Positions 56,465 to 62,373 of a stretch of DNA of 62,373 bases are shown here, piece after piece. Below the pieces are notes generated by a model, which had not been told where the DNA came from, ran no database searches, and worked only from the letters and a program-made list of their open reading frames with translations. Both the position numbers and the translations under genes were made by a program. Origin of the DNA: a virus. Numbering within the stretch: position 1 is the stretch's first letter; each line of letters begins with the position of its first letter. The DNA lies in IMG/VR virus record IMGVR_UViG_3300008120_000066, positions 1 to 62,373 of that record; one strand, 5' to 3'.

Positions 56465-57081
56465 TAATTTCTGACAAACAGTATCAGCATTACGAAAAGA
56501 TCATGCGAAATTTTATACAAGAGCACTGTATAGTTAAAAAAACAATGCCAGGAAAATTGCCTGGAACAACATATACTTGGATGTTTTATCTACGCAATGG
56601 TCTTTTTAATGCGGACTTTCTGCAATATGCCAGTGAAATGATGCTCTACAGACTTTATGAAGAGATTGGTAGTTTTAAATTTCAAATATGTGGCGCAGAG
56701 ACAGCAGGAACACCTCTCGCAGCTTCGTTACCATTAATTGCGAAAATGAATAATATTCAGCTTGGGTCTTTTGTTGTTCGCAAAGAGCAAAAAAAATATG
56801 GTTTGATGAATTGGCATGAAGGTATGGTATTTAAAGACATTCCTTATGTTCTTATTGATGATTTGTGTAATTCATCTATGTCATTAAAACATGCTGATGA
56901 TATATGTAGAAATAAACTAATGATACCATCAACAAATGTTGCTATTGTTCTTGTTAATAAAGTAAACAAAGAAATCCACAGCGAAAAAAGAACAAAAACA
57001 GATATGTATCTACCAGAAGATGTAAAAGTTATCTCTTTGTTTGATCTTGATTCGTTTGATCTATCTAACCCATCACACTAA
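56461..57081 (+). CDS. Orotate phosphoribosyltransferase-like protein
   Basis: The 206-residue product follows the type I PRTase layout: CGAETAGTPLAASLPLIA (about 77-94), VVRKEQKKYG (105-114), which matches the catalytic-loop motif RKE-K-HG of orotate PRTases, and VLIDDLCNSSMS (130-141), the PRPP-binding motif. The usual Thr-x-Gly-Gly after the acidic pair is replaced by Cys-Asn-Ser-Ser, so activity may be altered. If active it would use PRPP for nucleotide synthesis or salvage. It sits between gp47 and gp46, overlapping both, and is thus produced with the replication-recombination complex. Confidence 0.72.
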   Translation: MIISDKQYQHYEKIMRNFIQEHCIVKKTMPGKLPGTTYTWMFYLRNGLFNADFLQYASEMMLYRLYEEIGSFKFQICGAETAGTPLAASLPLIAKMNNIQLGSFVVRKEQKKYGLMNWHEGMVFKDIPYVLIDDLCNSSMSLKHADDICRNKLMIPSTNVAIVLVNKVNKEIHSEKRTKTDMYLPEDVKVISLFDLDSFDLSNPSH

Positions 57082-58793
57082 TGATTATATTCAAATCCAT
57101 TCTATGGAAAAACTTTTTATCAACAGGTAATTCTGCCAATAAAGTCTGTCTAAACAGAACATCTACCACACTGATCATTGGAAAAAATGGTGAAGGTAAA
57201 AGTACAATCTTAGATGCGTTGTGCTTTTCATTATTTGGCAAACCATTTCGTAACATTAACAAACCACAGTTAGTAAACAGTATTAATCAAAAGAACTGTT
57301 TGGTAGAGATAGAATTTTCTATTTCTGGATCAGAGTATAAAATCATTCGTGGTATGAAACCCACAGTGTTCGAAATCTATCAGAATGGGCAGTTGATTAA
57401 TCAAGACGCAGCAGCGAAAGATTATCAAAAGGTGCTCGAACAACAGATTCTTAAACTAAACTACAAAACATTTACGCAAGTTGTTATCCTTGGTAGCGCT
57501 TCGTTTGTGCCATTTATGCAGTTACCATCTCATACACGCAGAGAGGTTATTGAGGACATTCTAGATATCCGTGTGTTTAGTATTATGAATAATATATTAA
57601 AAGAGAAAATGCAGGAGACAAAAGATGAGATCAACAGCACTGAATCTGCGCTCACAGTGGCACGTGAGAGGGTTGAAAATCAGCAAAAGACCATTAAAAT
57701 ATTGCTCGACAGCAGAAAAGATGCTGTATCAGCGTTACAAGCAAAGATTGGCGATAATGAGGTATCTATCCAAACCACGAATGAAACTATTAATGTTCTC
57801 ACTCAAGATATTACTGATCTTAAACAGAGCATCGCTGACAGGACAGATATCGTATCGCAGATTGAAAAGGCGAAAACTCTGGCCAATAAGAAAGTTGGTA
57901 AAAGCACAGACCTCACGACTACAATAGAGTTCTTTAATCAAAATGAGCATTGCCCTCAGTGTGAACAAGGGATCCCACATGAGCATAAATCGCGAATAAT
58001 TGATCAAATTCAGCGTGATTTTGAGGAAAATCAGAGGAATATTGAGGACCTTACAGCAGCACTAGGGAAACTAGAGGAAAGACTAGAAAAAATTAATGAA
58101 ATACAGAATTTAATCTCTGATAAAAATATTGATGTTTCAACTGCGAATCAGACAGTTACAATGTTAAACAAAATGAATCAGGATTTGATGAAAGAGATCA
58201 ATGATGCGCAAACTGATGATACTAATGTGAATGAGGAAAAGAACAAACTCAAAGATATGGCTAAGGAAGCAATGTCATTACTTGACAGAAAGAACGAGCT
58301 GTCTGACAGCAGATATTATCAAGAAATAGCATCTAATCTTCTGCGTGACACTGGTATTAAAACAAAGATTATTCGTGAGTATCTACCAACTATGAATAAA
58401 CTCATTAACAAATATCTGCAAGCAATGGAGTTCTTTGTTCATTTTGAATTAGATGAAGTGTTTAATGAGGTGATTAAATCAAGATATCGCGATGAGTTTA
58501 CTTATGCAAGTTTCTCAGAGGGTGAGAAGATGCGTATTGACTTGGCTATTTTATTTACTTGGCGACAGATTGCAAAAATGAAGAACAGTGTCAATACTAA
58601 TCTGTTAATTCTTGACGAGATATTTGATAGTAGTTTAGATGTGGCAGGTACAGATTATTTTCTGACTCTGATGAATACTTTTGGCGAACATACCAATGTG
58701 TTTGTTATTAGTCACAAGGGTGATCAACTATTTGATAAATTCCGTAGTGTAATTAAGTTTGAAAAGCAGAATGATTTCTCAGTAATTGTATGA
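57081..58793 (+). CDS. gp46: Recombination nuclease subunit gp46 (Rad50-like ATPase)
   Basis: The 570-residue SMC-type ATPase (T4 gp46 is 560) has Walker A GKNGEGKST (34-42), a Q-loop region, long coiled coils broken by a zinc hook CPQC (about 291-294), the ABC signature FSEGEK (about 479) and Walker B LLILDE (about 509) followed by FDSSLD. It works with gp47 in end resection. Its stop overlaps the start of a 48-residue gene. Confidence 0.96.
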   Translation: MIIFKSILWKNFLSTGNSANKVCLNRTSTTLIIGKNGEGKSTILDALCFSLFGKPFRNINKPQLVNSINQKNCLVEIEFSISGSEYKIIRGMKPTVFEIYQNGQLINQDAAAKDYQKVLEQQILKLNYKTFTQVVILGSASFVPFMQLPSHTRREVIEDILDIRVFSIMNNILKEKMQETKDEINSTESALTVARERVENQQKTIKILLDSRKDAVSALQAKIGDNEVSIQTTNETINVLTQDITDLKQSIADRTDIVSQIEKAKTLANKKVGKSTDLTTTIEFFNQNEHCPQCEQGIPHEHKSRIIDQIQRDFEENQRNIEDLTAALGKLEERLEKINEIQNLISDKNIDVSTANQTVTMLNKMNQDLMKEINDAQTDDTNVNEEKNKLKDMAKEAMSLLDRKNELSDSRYYQEIASNLLRDTGIKTKIIREYLPTMNKLINKYLQAMEFFVHFELDEVFNEVIKSRYRDEFTYASFSEGEKMRIDLAILFTWRQIAKMKNSVNTNLLILDEIFDSSLDVAGTDYFLTLMNTFGEHTNVFVISHKGDQLFDKFRSVIKFEKQNDFSVIV

Positions 58794-58936
58794 CAGATGA
58801 AGAAATATTAAAAGCGTATGAGGAGATGGTTAAAGAGTGGGGAGACAAACTACCAAATCCAGAACATGAACCACGTAGATTTACATATTATGTAAAGTTG
58901 TATAGGTATTACAAAGAAATGAAGAAGGGAACATAA
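58790..58936 (+). CDS. 48-residue protein after gp46
   Basis: ATG 58790 overlaps the gp46 stop (ATGA) and the frame runs to TAA 58934-58936. The peptide is MTDEEILKAYEEMVKEWGDK, then LPNPEHEPRRFTYYVKLYRY and YKEMKKGT: charged, helical, with conserved-looking Tyr-rich end. The overlap, the good codon use and the tight fit before the next gene support a real gene. Small proteins with the 'P.P.HeP.rF.yyvklY.y' pattern occur near gp46 in related phages to my recollection. The function is unknown. Confidence 0.72.
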   Translation: MTDEEILKAYEEMVKEWGDKLPNPEHEPRRFTYYVKLYRYYKEMKKGT

Positions 58937-58937
58937 C

Positions 58938-59561
58938 TTGAAAATACAAGATCCAGTAATTGAAACCATTTTTCCAACACCAGTCTTACATTCATTTATG
59001 AAGCGTGAACCAACAGAAACAGAGTTGGCATTTTTCAATGAGCAAGGTAAAGTAGTAATAAAAAATACTGGTAATTGGACAAGCAAAAATCGTTATATTC
59101 TAGATGAACCAGAAATGGTAGAGATCAAAGAGATGTTGATGGAAGCTGTGGATTATTGGTTTAAAACAGTTGTATGTAACAGCAAAGTAGAGCCATATAT
59201 TACACAGTCTTGGTTAAACTGGACACAGAAAGAAGAAACACATCATCTACATAATCATCCAAATTCTATTGTTTCTGGTGTGCTGTATATTAATGGCGAG
59301 GATGATAAATTACATTTCCACAAACAAGAATATGAACAGATTAAAATTCTACCAGATACAGATGAACAATATAATGAGTATAATTGCGAAGTAGCATGGT
59401 TTTCAACACCACCTGGAAAAATTTTACTGTTTCCATCTAAAATACAGCATACTGTCGAGAAAAAGGTATCAGACAAATTACGTGTAACTCTTGCGTTTAA
59501 TGTATTTGTGCGTGGCACAATTGGTAAAGCATCAGCTCTAACTGAATTAAGATTGGGATAA
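58938..59561 (+). CDS. 2OG-Fe(II) oxygenase-like protein
   Basis: The 207-residue product has the double-stranded beta-helix motifs of the 2OG-FeII_Oxy_5 type: SWLNWTQKEETHHLHNHPNS with metal-binding His at 105/107 followed by IVSGVLYI, then LLFPSKIQHTVEK (distal His171) and RVTLAFN (Arg182 for 2-oxoglutarate). Such proteins are common in marine T4-like phages, but their substrates are unknown. The start is TTG at 58938. GAAGGGA sits at a suitable distance upstream and the next ATG (about residue 21) would cut into the conserved N-terminus. Confidence 0.85.
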   Translation: MKIQDPVIETIFPTPVLHSFMKREPTETELAFFNEQGKVVIKNTGNWTSKNRYILDEPEMVEIKEMLMEAVDYWFKTVVCNSKVEPYITQSWLNWTQKEETHHLHNHPNSIVSGVLYINGEDDKLHFHKQEYEQIKILPDTDEQYNEYNCEVAWFSTPPGKILLFPSKIQHTVEKKVSDKLRVTLAFNVFVRGTIGKASALTELRLG

Positions 59562-59562
59562 C

Positions 59563-59862
59563 ATGACAACACTTATTATCAAAATGATTACTGGTGAAGA
59601 AGTAATCGCAGAAACAGAAGCATCTCCGCAAGGATATCTTGAACTAACAAACGCAATGACAATCATCGCACGACCAGATGAATCTGGCAGTGTGCGTATG
59701 GGTATGGTTCCGTATGCTCAGTTTGCAACAAGCAAAAAGGTGCGTGTGTATCCACATGCTATCATGGCTGACTATGAGCCAGCGTTAGAAATTCTCAATC
59801 AATATAATAGACTATTTGGCACTGGTATTCAAATCGCAACAGCCGACATGATGCCAAAGTAA
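59563..59862 (+). CDS. Conserved small beta-barrel-like phage protein
   Basis: The 99-residue product reads IIKMITGEEVIAETEASPQG, then YLELTNAMTIIARP, VRMGMVPYAQFA, and ends EILNQYNRLFGTGIQIATAD. The pattern 'iKl.TGEevIae......l.nP..i......' with 'qYN..FGsGi' is found in many marine T4-like phages and resembles an Sm-like barrel plus helix. Its role is unknown. It begins one base after the oxygenase gene and is the last gene before the GC-rich GIY-YIG insertion. Confidence 0.75.
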   Translation: MTTLIIKMITGEEVIAETEASPQGYLELTNAMTIIARPDESGSVRMGMVPYAQFATSKKVRVYPHAIMADYEPALEILNQYNRLFGTGIQIATADMMPK

Positions 59863-59880
59863 GTGACCACTAACTTATAC

Positions 59881-59897
59881 CCCTACAACCTGTAGGG
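59881..59897 (+). promoter_or_regulatory. Dyad CCCTACA-ACC-TGTAGGG, left copy
   Basis: Perfect 7-bp inverted repeat with a 3-nt loop just upstream of a sigma70-type promoter. It lacks a T-run, so it is either a weak terminator of the upstream gene or an operator-like site. A second copy with loop GCG lies at 60254-60270. Confidence 0.6.
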
Positions 59898-59904
59898 TTA
59901 TTGC

Positions 59905-59933
59905 TTGACGAAAATTCGTTTTTCCCGTATAAT
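59905..59933 (+). promoter_or_regulatory. Sigma70-type promoter of the GIY-YIG gene
   Basis: TTGACG (59905-59910), 17-bp spacer, TATAAT (59928-59933). Eleven of twelve consensus bases match. The start is expected around 59940, at the ATG (59941), so the message would be leaderless. The -35 and spacer sequence TTGCTTGACGAAAATTCG recurs at 60283-60300. Confidence 0.8.
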
Positions 59934-59940
59934 AGACTGT

Positions 59941-60282
59941 ATGAATAGGAAAAAACGAACTGACCGTAACCACCTGATATATCAGCTGACCTGTCTTGAC
60001 ACAGGATCCAGCTACATTGGTGTAACAGTGATGCGTGGACGTGCTCAACAAAAAACCCTTGCCACACGCTGGCAACAGCATCAATATCGTGCTCATCGTC
60101 AAGACAAAGACTGGGCACTGTCCGACGCCATTCGTAGCTACGAAAACTGGCATACACAGGTGGTCACAGTAGTGCGTGGCAAAAAAGAAGCCCATGCACT
60201 GGAAACCCAGCTGATTGACGACCTGCAGCCAGCCCTGAATACCCATAAAAAGACCCTACAGCGTGTAGGGTTATCGAATTAA
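59941..60282 (+). CDS. GIY-YIG nuclease (probable homing endonuclease)
   Basis: From ATG 59941 the product has 113 residues: LIY (12-14) and YIG (25-27) of the GIY-YIG core, catalytic Arg candidate in TRWQQH (Arg43), and Glu88 in ALETQLIDDLQPALN with the terminal Asn100. It is a minimal single-domain nuclease with no evident DNA-binding extension. A TTG start at 59905 is unlikely because it would fall on the -35 box. The gene is much more GC-rich (near half GC by eye) than its neighbours, a sign of transfer. It lies between two dyad-promoter copies, and the right dyad is part of its own 3' coding end. Confidence 0.85.
   Translation: MNRKKRTDRNHLIYQLTCLDTGSSYIGVTVMRGRAQQKTLATRWQQHQYRAHRQDKDWALSDAIRSYENWHTQVVTVVRGKKEAHALETQLIDDLQPALNTHKKTLQRVGLSN
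60254..60270 (+). promoter_or_regulatory. Dyad CCCTACA-GCG-TGTAGGG, right copy
   Basis: The stem is the same as in the left copy with a different 3-nt loop. It is embedded in the last codons of the GIY-YIG gene and precedes the second promoter, so the module dyad plus TTGCTTGACGAAAATTCG is duplicated around the gene. Confidence 0.6.
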
Positions 60283-60286
60283 TTGC

Positions 60287-60315
60287 TTGACGAAAATTCG
60301 GTTTTACGGTAAACT
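60287..60315 (+). promoter_or_regulatory. Second copy of the early-type promoter
   Basis: TTGACG (60287-60292), 17-bp spacer, TAAACT (60310-60315). The -35 and first part of the spacer equal the left copy, while the -10 is weaker (4 of 6). The start would be near 60322. It should drive the downstream cluster of small genes. Confidence 0.6.
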
Positions 60316-60345
60316 TATACTATGATGATTAAAAAAGGAAACGAA

Positions 60346-60603
60346 ATGTTAAATGTGAAAATTGGTGATGTGATCCGTGCTTATGACTTTAAACCAATGG
60401 TTGGTCGTGACGACTGCTTCGTTGAAGGTGTCGTTGAGCGTGAGACAAATGAGACAGGTTACTCTGCTTTTAAAATTACCGTGACCAAAGATTCTTGGTC
60501 TGATGCATCTGACAAGGGTCGTGTTGGTAAAATTGTTTTCGTACCAAAAATTGTTTCGTTCAGCGAATTTCCTGGACGTGTGATTAACTTATCGAGGATT
60601 TAA
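60346..60603 (+). CDS. Conserved hypothetical phage protein
   Basis: From ATG 60346 the product has 85 residues: LNVKIGDVIRAYDFKPMVGR, DDCFVEGVVERE, GYSAFKITVTKD and a VGKIVFVPK end. I chose this start because AAAGGA lies six bases upstream. An in-frame ATG at 60322 is at the predicted transcript start and lacks such a site. 'GD.vRAyDF.Pm.gR.DCfVeG.v' is a motif of small proteins widespread in phages. Their function is unknown. It looks like a small beta barrel. Confidence 0.75.
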   Translation: MLNVKIGDVIRAYDFKPMVGRDDCFVEGVVERETNETGYSAFKITVTKDSWSDASDKGRVGKIVFVPKIVSFSEFPGRVINLSRI

Positions 60604-60604
60604 T

Positions 60605-60766
60605 ATGAAGGGTTCTATTCGAATGGTTGTTGGTCTGCTGATTGTGTTTGGTGCAGTTGGTGGTCTTGATGTCCCAGAAAATAATGAGTTGCTGTGCACT
60701 GGACTGGCGATCGCTGGTTTGCTGATTATGGCAAGTGGTATTAATGCTATGAAGAAAGTTGTTTAA
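60605..60766 (+). CDS. 53-residue protein with two membrane segments
   Basis: ATG 60605, two bases after the preceding stop, runs to TAA 60764-60766. The peptide MKGSIRMVVGLLIVFGAVGG then LDVPENNELLCTGLAIAGLL and IMASGINAMKKVV shows two hydrophobic helices (about residues 6-20 and 31-44) separated by a short polar loop, with basic ends. It is an inner-membrane hairpin by prediction. Its stop overlaps the start of the next gene (TAATG), which supports it being real. The function is unknown. Confidence 0.72.
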   Translation: MKGSIRMVVGLLIVFGAVGGLDVPENNELLCTGLAIAGLLIMASGINAMKKVV

Positions 60767-61050
60767 TGTTGAAATGTGTTTGTCCTGTTTGTAACGGTAG
60801 CGGTCGTGTCTCCGCTGGCGATAATAAGTATAAGTCTGTGATCGCTGGCTACGACAAAGAAACTGATACACTACCCTGCAGAAATTGTGGTGGTCAGTAT
60901 ATGTTTGGTCGTCCGACTGGTGAAGTTCGTGCGAGACCTGACGGTAGTGCATGTACTCATGAGTATACCAGCAAAACTGTTGGTCGCTGTTTGACTGAAT
61001 ATACCTGCGTTCATTGTGGTGATCGCCATCAGATTGACTCAGGAGATTGA
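60766..61050 (+). CDS. Zinc-ribbon-like small protein
   Basis: The 94-residue product has three CxxC pairs: CVCPVCNGSG at the N-terminus, LPCRNCGGQYMFGRPTG in the middle and TEYTCVHCGDRHQIDSGD at the C-terminus, plus a single Cys-His near ACTHEY. The pattern, with the GRPTGEVRARPDGSACTHEY stretch, is a small conserved phage protein of DnaJ-like zinc-finger style. It probably binds two or more zinc ions. What it binds besides is unknown. Confidence 0.78.
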   Translation: MLKCVCPVCNGSGRVSAGDNKYKSVIAGYDKETDTLPCRNCGGQYMFGRPTGEVRARPDGSACTHEYTSKTVGRCLTEYTCVHCGDRHQIDSGD

Positions 61051-61051
61051 G

Positions 61052-61273
61052 ATGTTTGTGACTGTGTTGAAATGGATAGCTACCGCAGTTACTCTTGCTG
61101 GTGCTGTGGCTACTGCGCTGATGATTGATCCGCTCAACATCTGGTTGCTAAATGCTGGTGCTCTGTTGTTTTTGATCTGGGGATACCTAATCAAAGAAAA
61201 AGCAATGATCGCTGTAAATGCAGGGCTGTTGTTTATATATGTGGTTGGTATTTTGTATAGGAATGTGATATGA
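61052..61273 (+). CDS. Small membrane protein (SemiSWEET-like in outline)
   Basis: From ATG 61052 the product has 73 residues and about three hydrophobic helices: WIATAVTLAGAVATALMI, WLLNAGALLFLIWGYLI and MIAVNAGLLFIYVVGILY, with 'KEKAM..VNAGL' between the last two. A half-transporter of the SemiSWEET type has this length and helix count, and related phage proteins are known, but the similarity is only in outline. AGGAG lies six bases before the ATG. A longer start at 61016 would lie inside the preceding gene and is less likely. The stop overlaps the next ATG. Confidence 0.68.
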   Translation: MFVTVLKWIATAVTLAGAVATALMIDPLNIWLLNAGALLFLIWGYLIKEKAMIAVNAGLLFIYVVGILYRNVI

Positions 61274-61458
61274 TGAAAGATGATGAATTGGTAAAAACAG
61301 TTGTAAGTAAACTCTACAACAAGTACGGAACCTATGCTCATGCAGCTGGTTACCTAGAATCAACAGTGGCTGGTCTGCTGTCTGGAATTGATGACACTGA
61401 CAGTGTGCGTCGTCGACTGAACAATATGTTAAGTGAATTGGAGAAAGAAAATGGGTAA
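61270..61458 (+). CDS. Small conserved hypothetical protein
   Basis: The 62-residue product reads VVSKLYNKYGTYAHAAGYLE, STVAGLLSGIDDTDSVRRRL and NNMLSELEKENG. It is helical and soluble. The 'Y.tya.aaGyLes.va.ll' part resembles short phage regulators but I cannot assign a family. It starts on ATGATGA overlapping the membrane gene stop, and its 3' end overlaps the following start, so it belongs to the same early operon. Confidence 0.65.
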   Translation: MMKDDELVKTVVSKLYNKYGTYAHAAGYLESTVAGLLSGIDDTDSVRRRLNNMLSELEKENG

Positions 61459-61693
61459 AGTGAAGAATGAAATAATTGATGTGATAGATGCACTGGAAAG
61501 CACAGGAATGGACTTTGAGAAAGTTGCTAATCAGTTCGGTATGTCACTAACCGAGGTAATTGAAATTGCTCGTGAGTATGGTGACTTTGAAAACGATGCC
61601 GATCCTGGCGACATGGATGGTGACTTTGATTCAGCAATGGCAAGTGCTGGCTTTGGCACCGATGAAGATTATGGTTACTACGGAGAAGAATGA
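61451..61693 (+). CDS. Small acidic protein with helix-turn-helix-like segment
   Basis: From ATG 61451 the product has 80 residues. GGAGAAAG precedes this start, which favours it over an in-frame ATG at 61433 inside the previous gene. Residues about 18-43 (MDFEKVANQFGMSLTEVIEI with AREYG) have a helix-turn-helix-like spacing. The rest is Asp/Gly/Glu-rich and disordered. It may bind DNA or a partner protein, but this is a weak inference. Confidence 0.65.
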   Translation: MGKVKNEIIDVIDALESTGMDFEKVANQFGMSLTEVIEIAREYGDFENDADPGDMDGDFDSAMASAGFGTDEDYGYYGEE

Positions 61694-61929
61694 TGAACAA
61701 CACAATTGAATATCGTGGACAAACATTTGATCGCAGTCATGGTAGTCCCTTTGATCGAGGTTCAGCTGACAGCTGGTATAGTCGACCAGAAGAACCACAC
61801 TGGTATCCTGAGGGAAGCTACAATGGTAATCGCATTGATTCCAAAGACATGAGTATAGCTGAGATGCGAGCATATTTCATGGGCTACGAATACAATGAAA
61901 AATTTGGTGGTAAAAAGAGTTGGGATTAA
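61690..61929 (+). CDS. Conserved small phage protein of unknown function
   Basis: The 79-residue product carries EYRGQTFDRSHGSPFDRGSA followed by DSWYSRPEEPHWYPEGSYNG and an Ala-Tyr-Phe-Met-Gly-Tyr C-terminal motif. 'fDR.HGSPfDRGsADSyY.R...PH.yp.G.y' is a widespread and well conserved phage protein pattern whose function is unknown. ATG 61690 overlaps the preceding stop (AATGATG), with a second ATG at 61693. Confidence 0.78.
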   Translation: MMNNTIEYRGQTFDRSHGSPFDRGSADSWYSRPEEPHWYPEGSYNGNRIDSKDMSIAEMRAYFMGYEYNEKFGGKKSWD

Positions 61930-61933
61930 AACC

Positions 61934-62034
61934 CCACAGTCTTACTGGAGGAGTATCCGTGGCAAGACTCTAAACTAGCCAAAACAGCAGCAGTCTATTT
62001 TTGCTGGTTATAGACTATAAAGAAAAACCAGCAA
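61934..62034 (+). ncRNA. Candidate structured leader RNA with H-type pseudoknot
   Basis: The 122-bp gap before the Cys-rich gene is rich in complementary segments. AGTCTAT (61992-61998) pairs with ATAGACT (62010-62016), and the loop segment TTGCTGGTT (62001-62009) pairs with AACCAGCAA (62026-62034). The order is that of an H-type pseudoknot: 7-bp and 9-bp helices abut with no spacer base, and the last loop is A-rich. Upstream, CCAC/GTGG and AGTCTT/AAGACT (61934-61969) are interleaved the same way. An AAGGAAG ribosome-binding site follows 10 bases after. It could be a riboswitch or translational operator. No known family is recognised. Confidence 0.4.
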
Positions 62035-62051
62035 CTATTTCAAAGGAAGAT

Positions 62052-62373
62052 ATGATTATACCTATAATACAAGAAAGACAATGTGGTGAGTGTACCGCAT
62101 GTTGCCAGGGCTACGTTACTGGATCTGCGCATGGGTATGAATTCTTTCGTGGTAAACCCTGCTTCTTTCTTGGTGACAACTGTACAATCTATGCTGATCG
62201 ACCTGTCAATCCTTGTCAAAACTTTCAATGTACTTGGCTAAAGGATAATACCCTTCCAGTTTGGATGAGACCAGATCGCTCAGGTGTACTTGTTGTTCAC
62301 GAAAATAAAGAGGGCATCGAATACTACAATGCAATTGAGACTGATAAACCTATGGCAGCAAACGTATTGAATT
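62052..62373 (+). CDS. YkgJ-like Cys-rich protein (3' partial)
   Basis: From ATG 62052 the frame is open to the window edge (107 codons). The N-terminus is CGECTACCQGYVTG with HGYEFF, then CFFLGDNCTIYADRPVNPCQ and NFQCTW: seven or more cysteines in the CxxCxxCC plus 'C.Yp.RP..C' pattern of the YkgJ/UPF0153 family, which is thought to chelate Zn or Fe-S. It may bind metal, but the role in phages is unknown. An AAGGAAG site precedes the ATG, and the structured leader above suggests post-transcriptional control. The 3' end is missing, so the size is unknown. Confidence 0.8.
   Translation, partial: MIIPIIQERQCGECTACCQGYVTGSAHGYEFFRGKPCFFLGDNCTIYADRPVNPCQNFQCTWLKDNTLPVWMRPDRSGVLVVHENKEGIEYYNAIETDKPMAANVLN

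Noticed and set aside
59905-59940. TTG start adding 12 residues to the GIY-YIG protein
   Set aside because: It would place the start codon on the -35 box of a near-perfect promoter, and the added residues fall outside the GIY-YIG domain.
1-62373. tRNA genes
   Set aside because: No convincing cloverleaf with a TTCGA-type T-loop was found by eye. The structured segment at 61934-62034 does not fit a tRNA.

Overview
The window is a continuous, strictly plus-strand stretch of a T4-like (Tevenvirinae/cyanophage-type) marine myovirus genome. The evidence is the near-complete T4 morphogenesis set in the order known from marine T4-like phages (gp25, gp6, gp7-like, gp8, tail fibres, gp13, gp14, gp15, gp17, gp18, gp19, gp20, gp21, gp22, gp23, gp3, uvsY, uvsW, gp55, gp47, gp46), the AT-rich base use, and T4-type late promoter boxes (NATAAATA or CTAAATA) in front of many structural genes. 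No photosynthesis gene is visible, so the host could be a cyanobacterium or an AT-rich heterotroph such as SAR11 or OM43. The sequence does not decide.

Layout. 1-14.9 kb: baseplate wedge. It starts with the tail end of an upstream Gly-rich protein (perhaps gp5), then gp25, gp6, a giant 3408-residue gp7-like wedge protein carrying an apparent rhamnose/galactose-lectin domain, Asp-box repeats and about a dozen kelch-like repeats, and gp8. 14.9-38.8 kb: the adhesion module. It holds a 2738-residue DUF4815-type protein, two small adaptor-like proteins, a 1494-residue repeat-rich fibre ending in a Gly-rich domain, a lectin-like fibre, a small tail protein, and two large paralogous virion proteins flanking two small genes. 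38.8-51.4 kb: neck, packaging, tail and head genes (gp13 to gp23), closed by a strong UUCG-tetraloop terminator. 51.4-59.9 kb: gp3, the recombination genes uvsY-uvsW, the late sigma factor gp55 behind a perfect sigma70 promoter, gp47, an orotate-phosphoribosyltransferase-like gene, gp46, a previously easy-to-miss 48-residue gene, a 2OG-Fe(II) oxygenase and a conserved small protein. 59.9-62.4 kb: an early-type cluster of small genes. It begins with a GIY-YIG nuclease of clearly higher GC content lying between two copies of a dyad-plus-promoter module, and ends in a Cys-rich YkgJ-like gene cut by the window edge, whose leader can fold into an H-type pseudoknot.

How it works together: an early sigma70-type promoter drives gp55, which (with host RNA polymerase) should read the late boxes in front of the structural operons. 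gp46/47 with UvsY/UvsW supply recombination-dependent replication. gp17 packages DNA through the gp20 portal into the gp21/22/23 prohead, and the neck proteins join it to the gp18/19 tail and the adhesin-rich baseplate.

The two most unusual signals are in-frame stop codons inside virion genes: TAA at 12654 in the gp7-like gene and TGA at 28189 in the fibre gene. Each is followed by an intact same-frame extension (72 and 64 codons) that ends at the start codon of the next gene. The duplicated promoter module around the GIY-YIG gene and the pseudoknot leader at 61992-62034 are the next most interesting.
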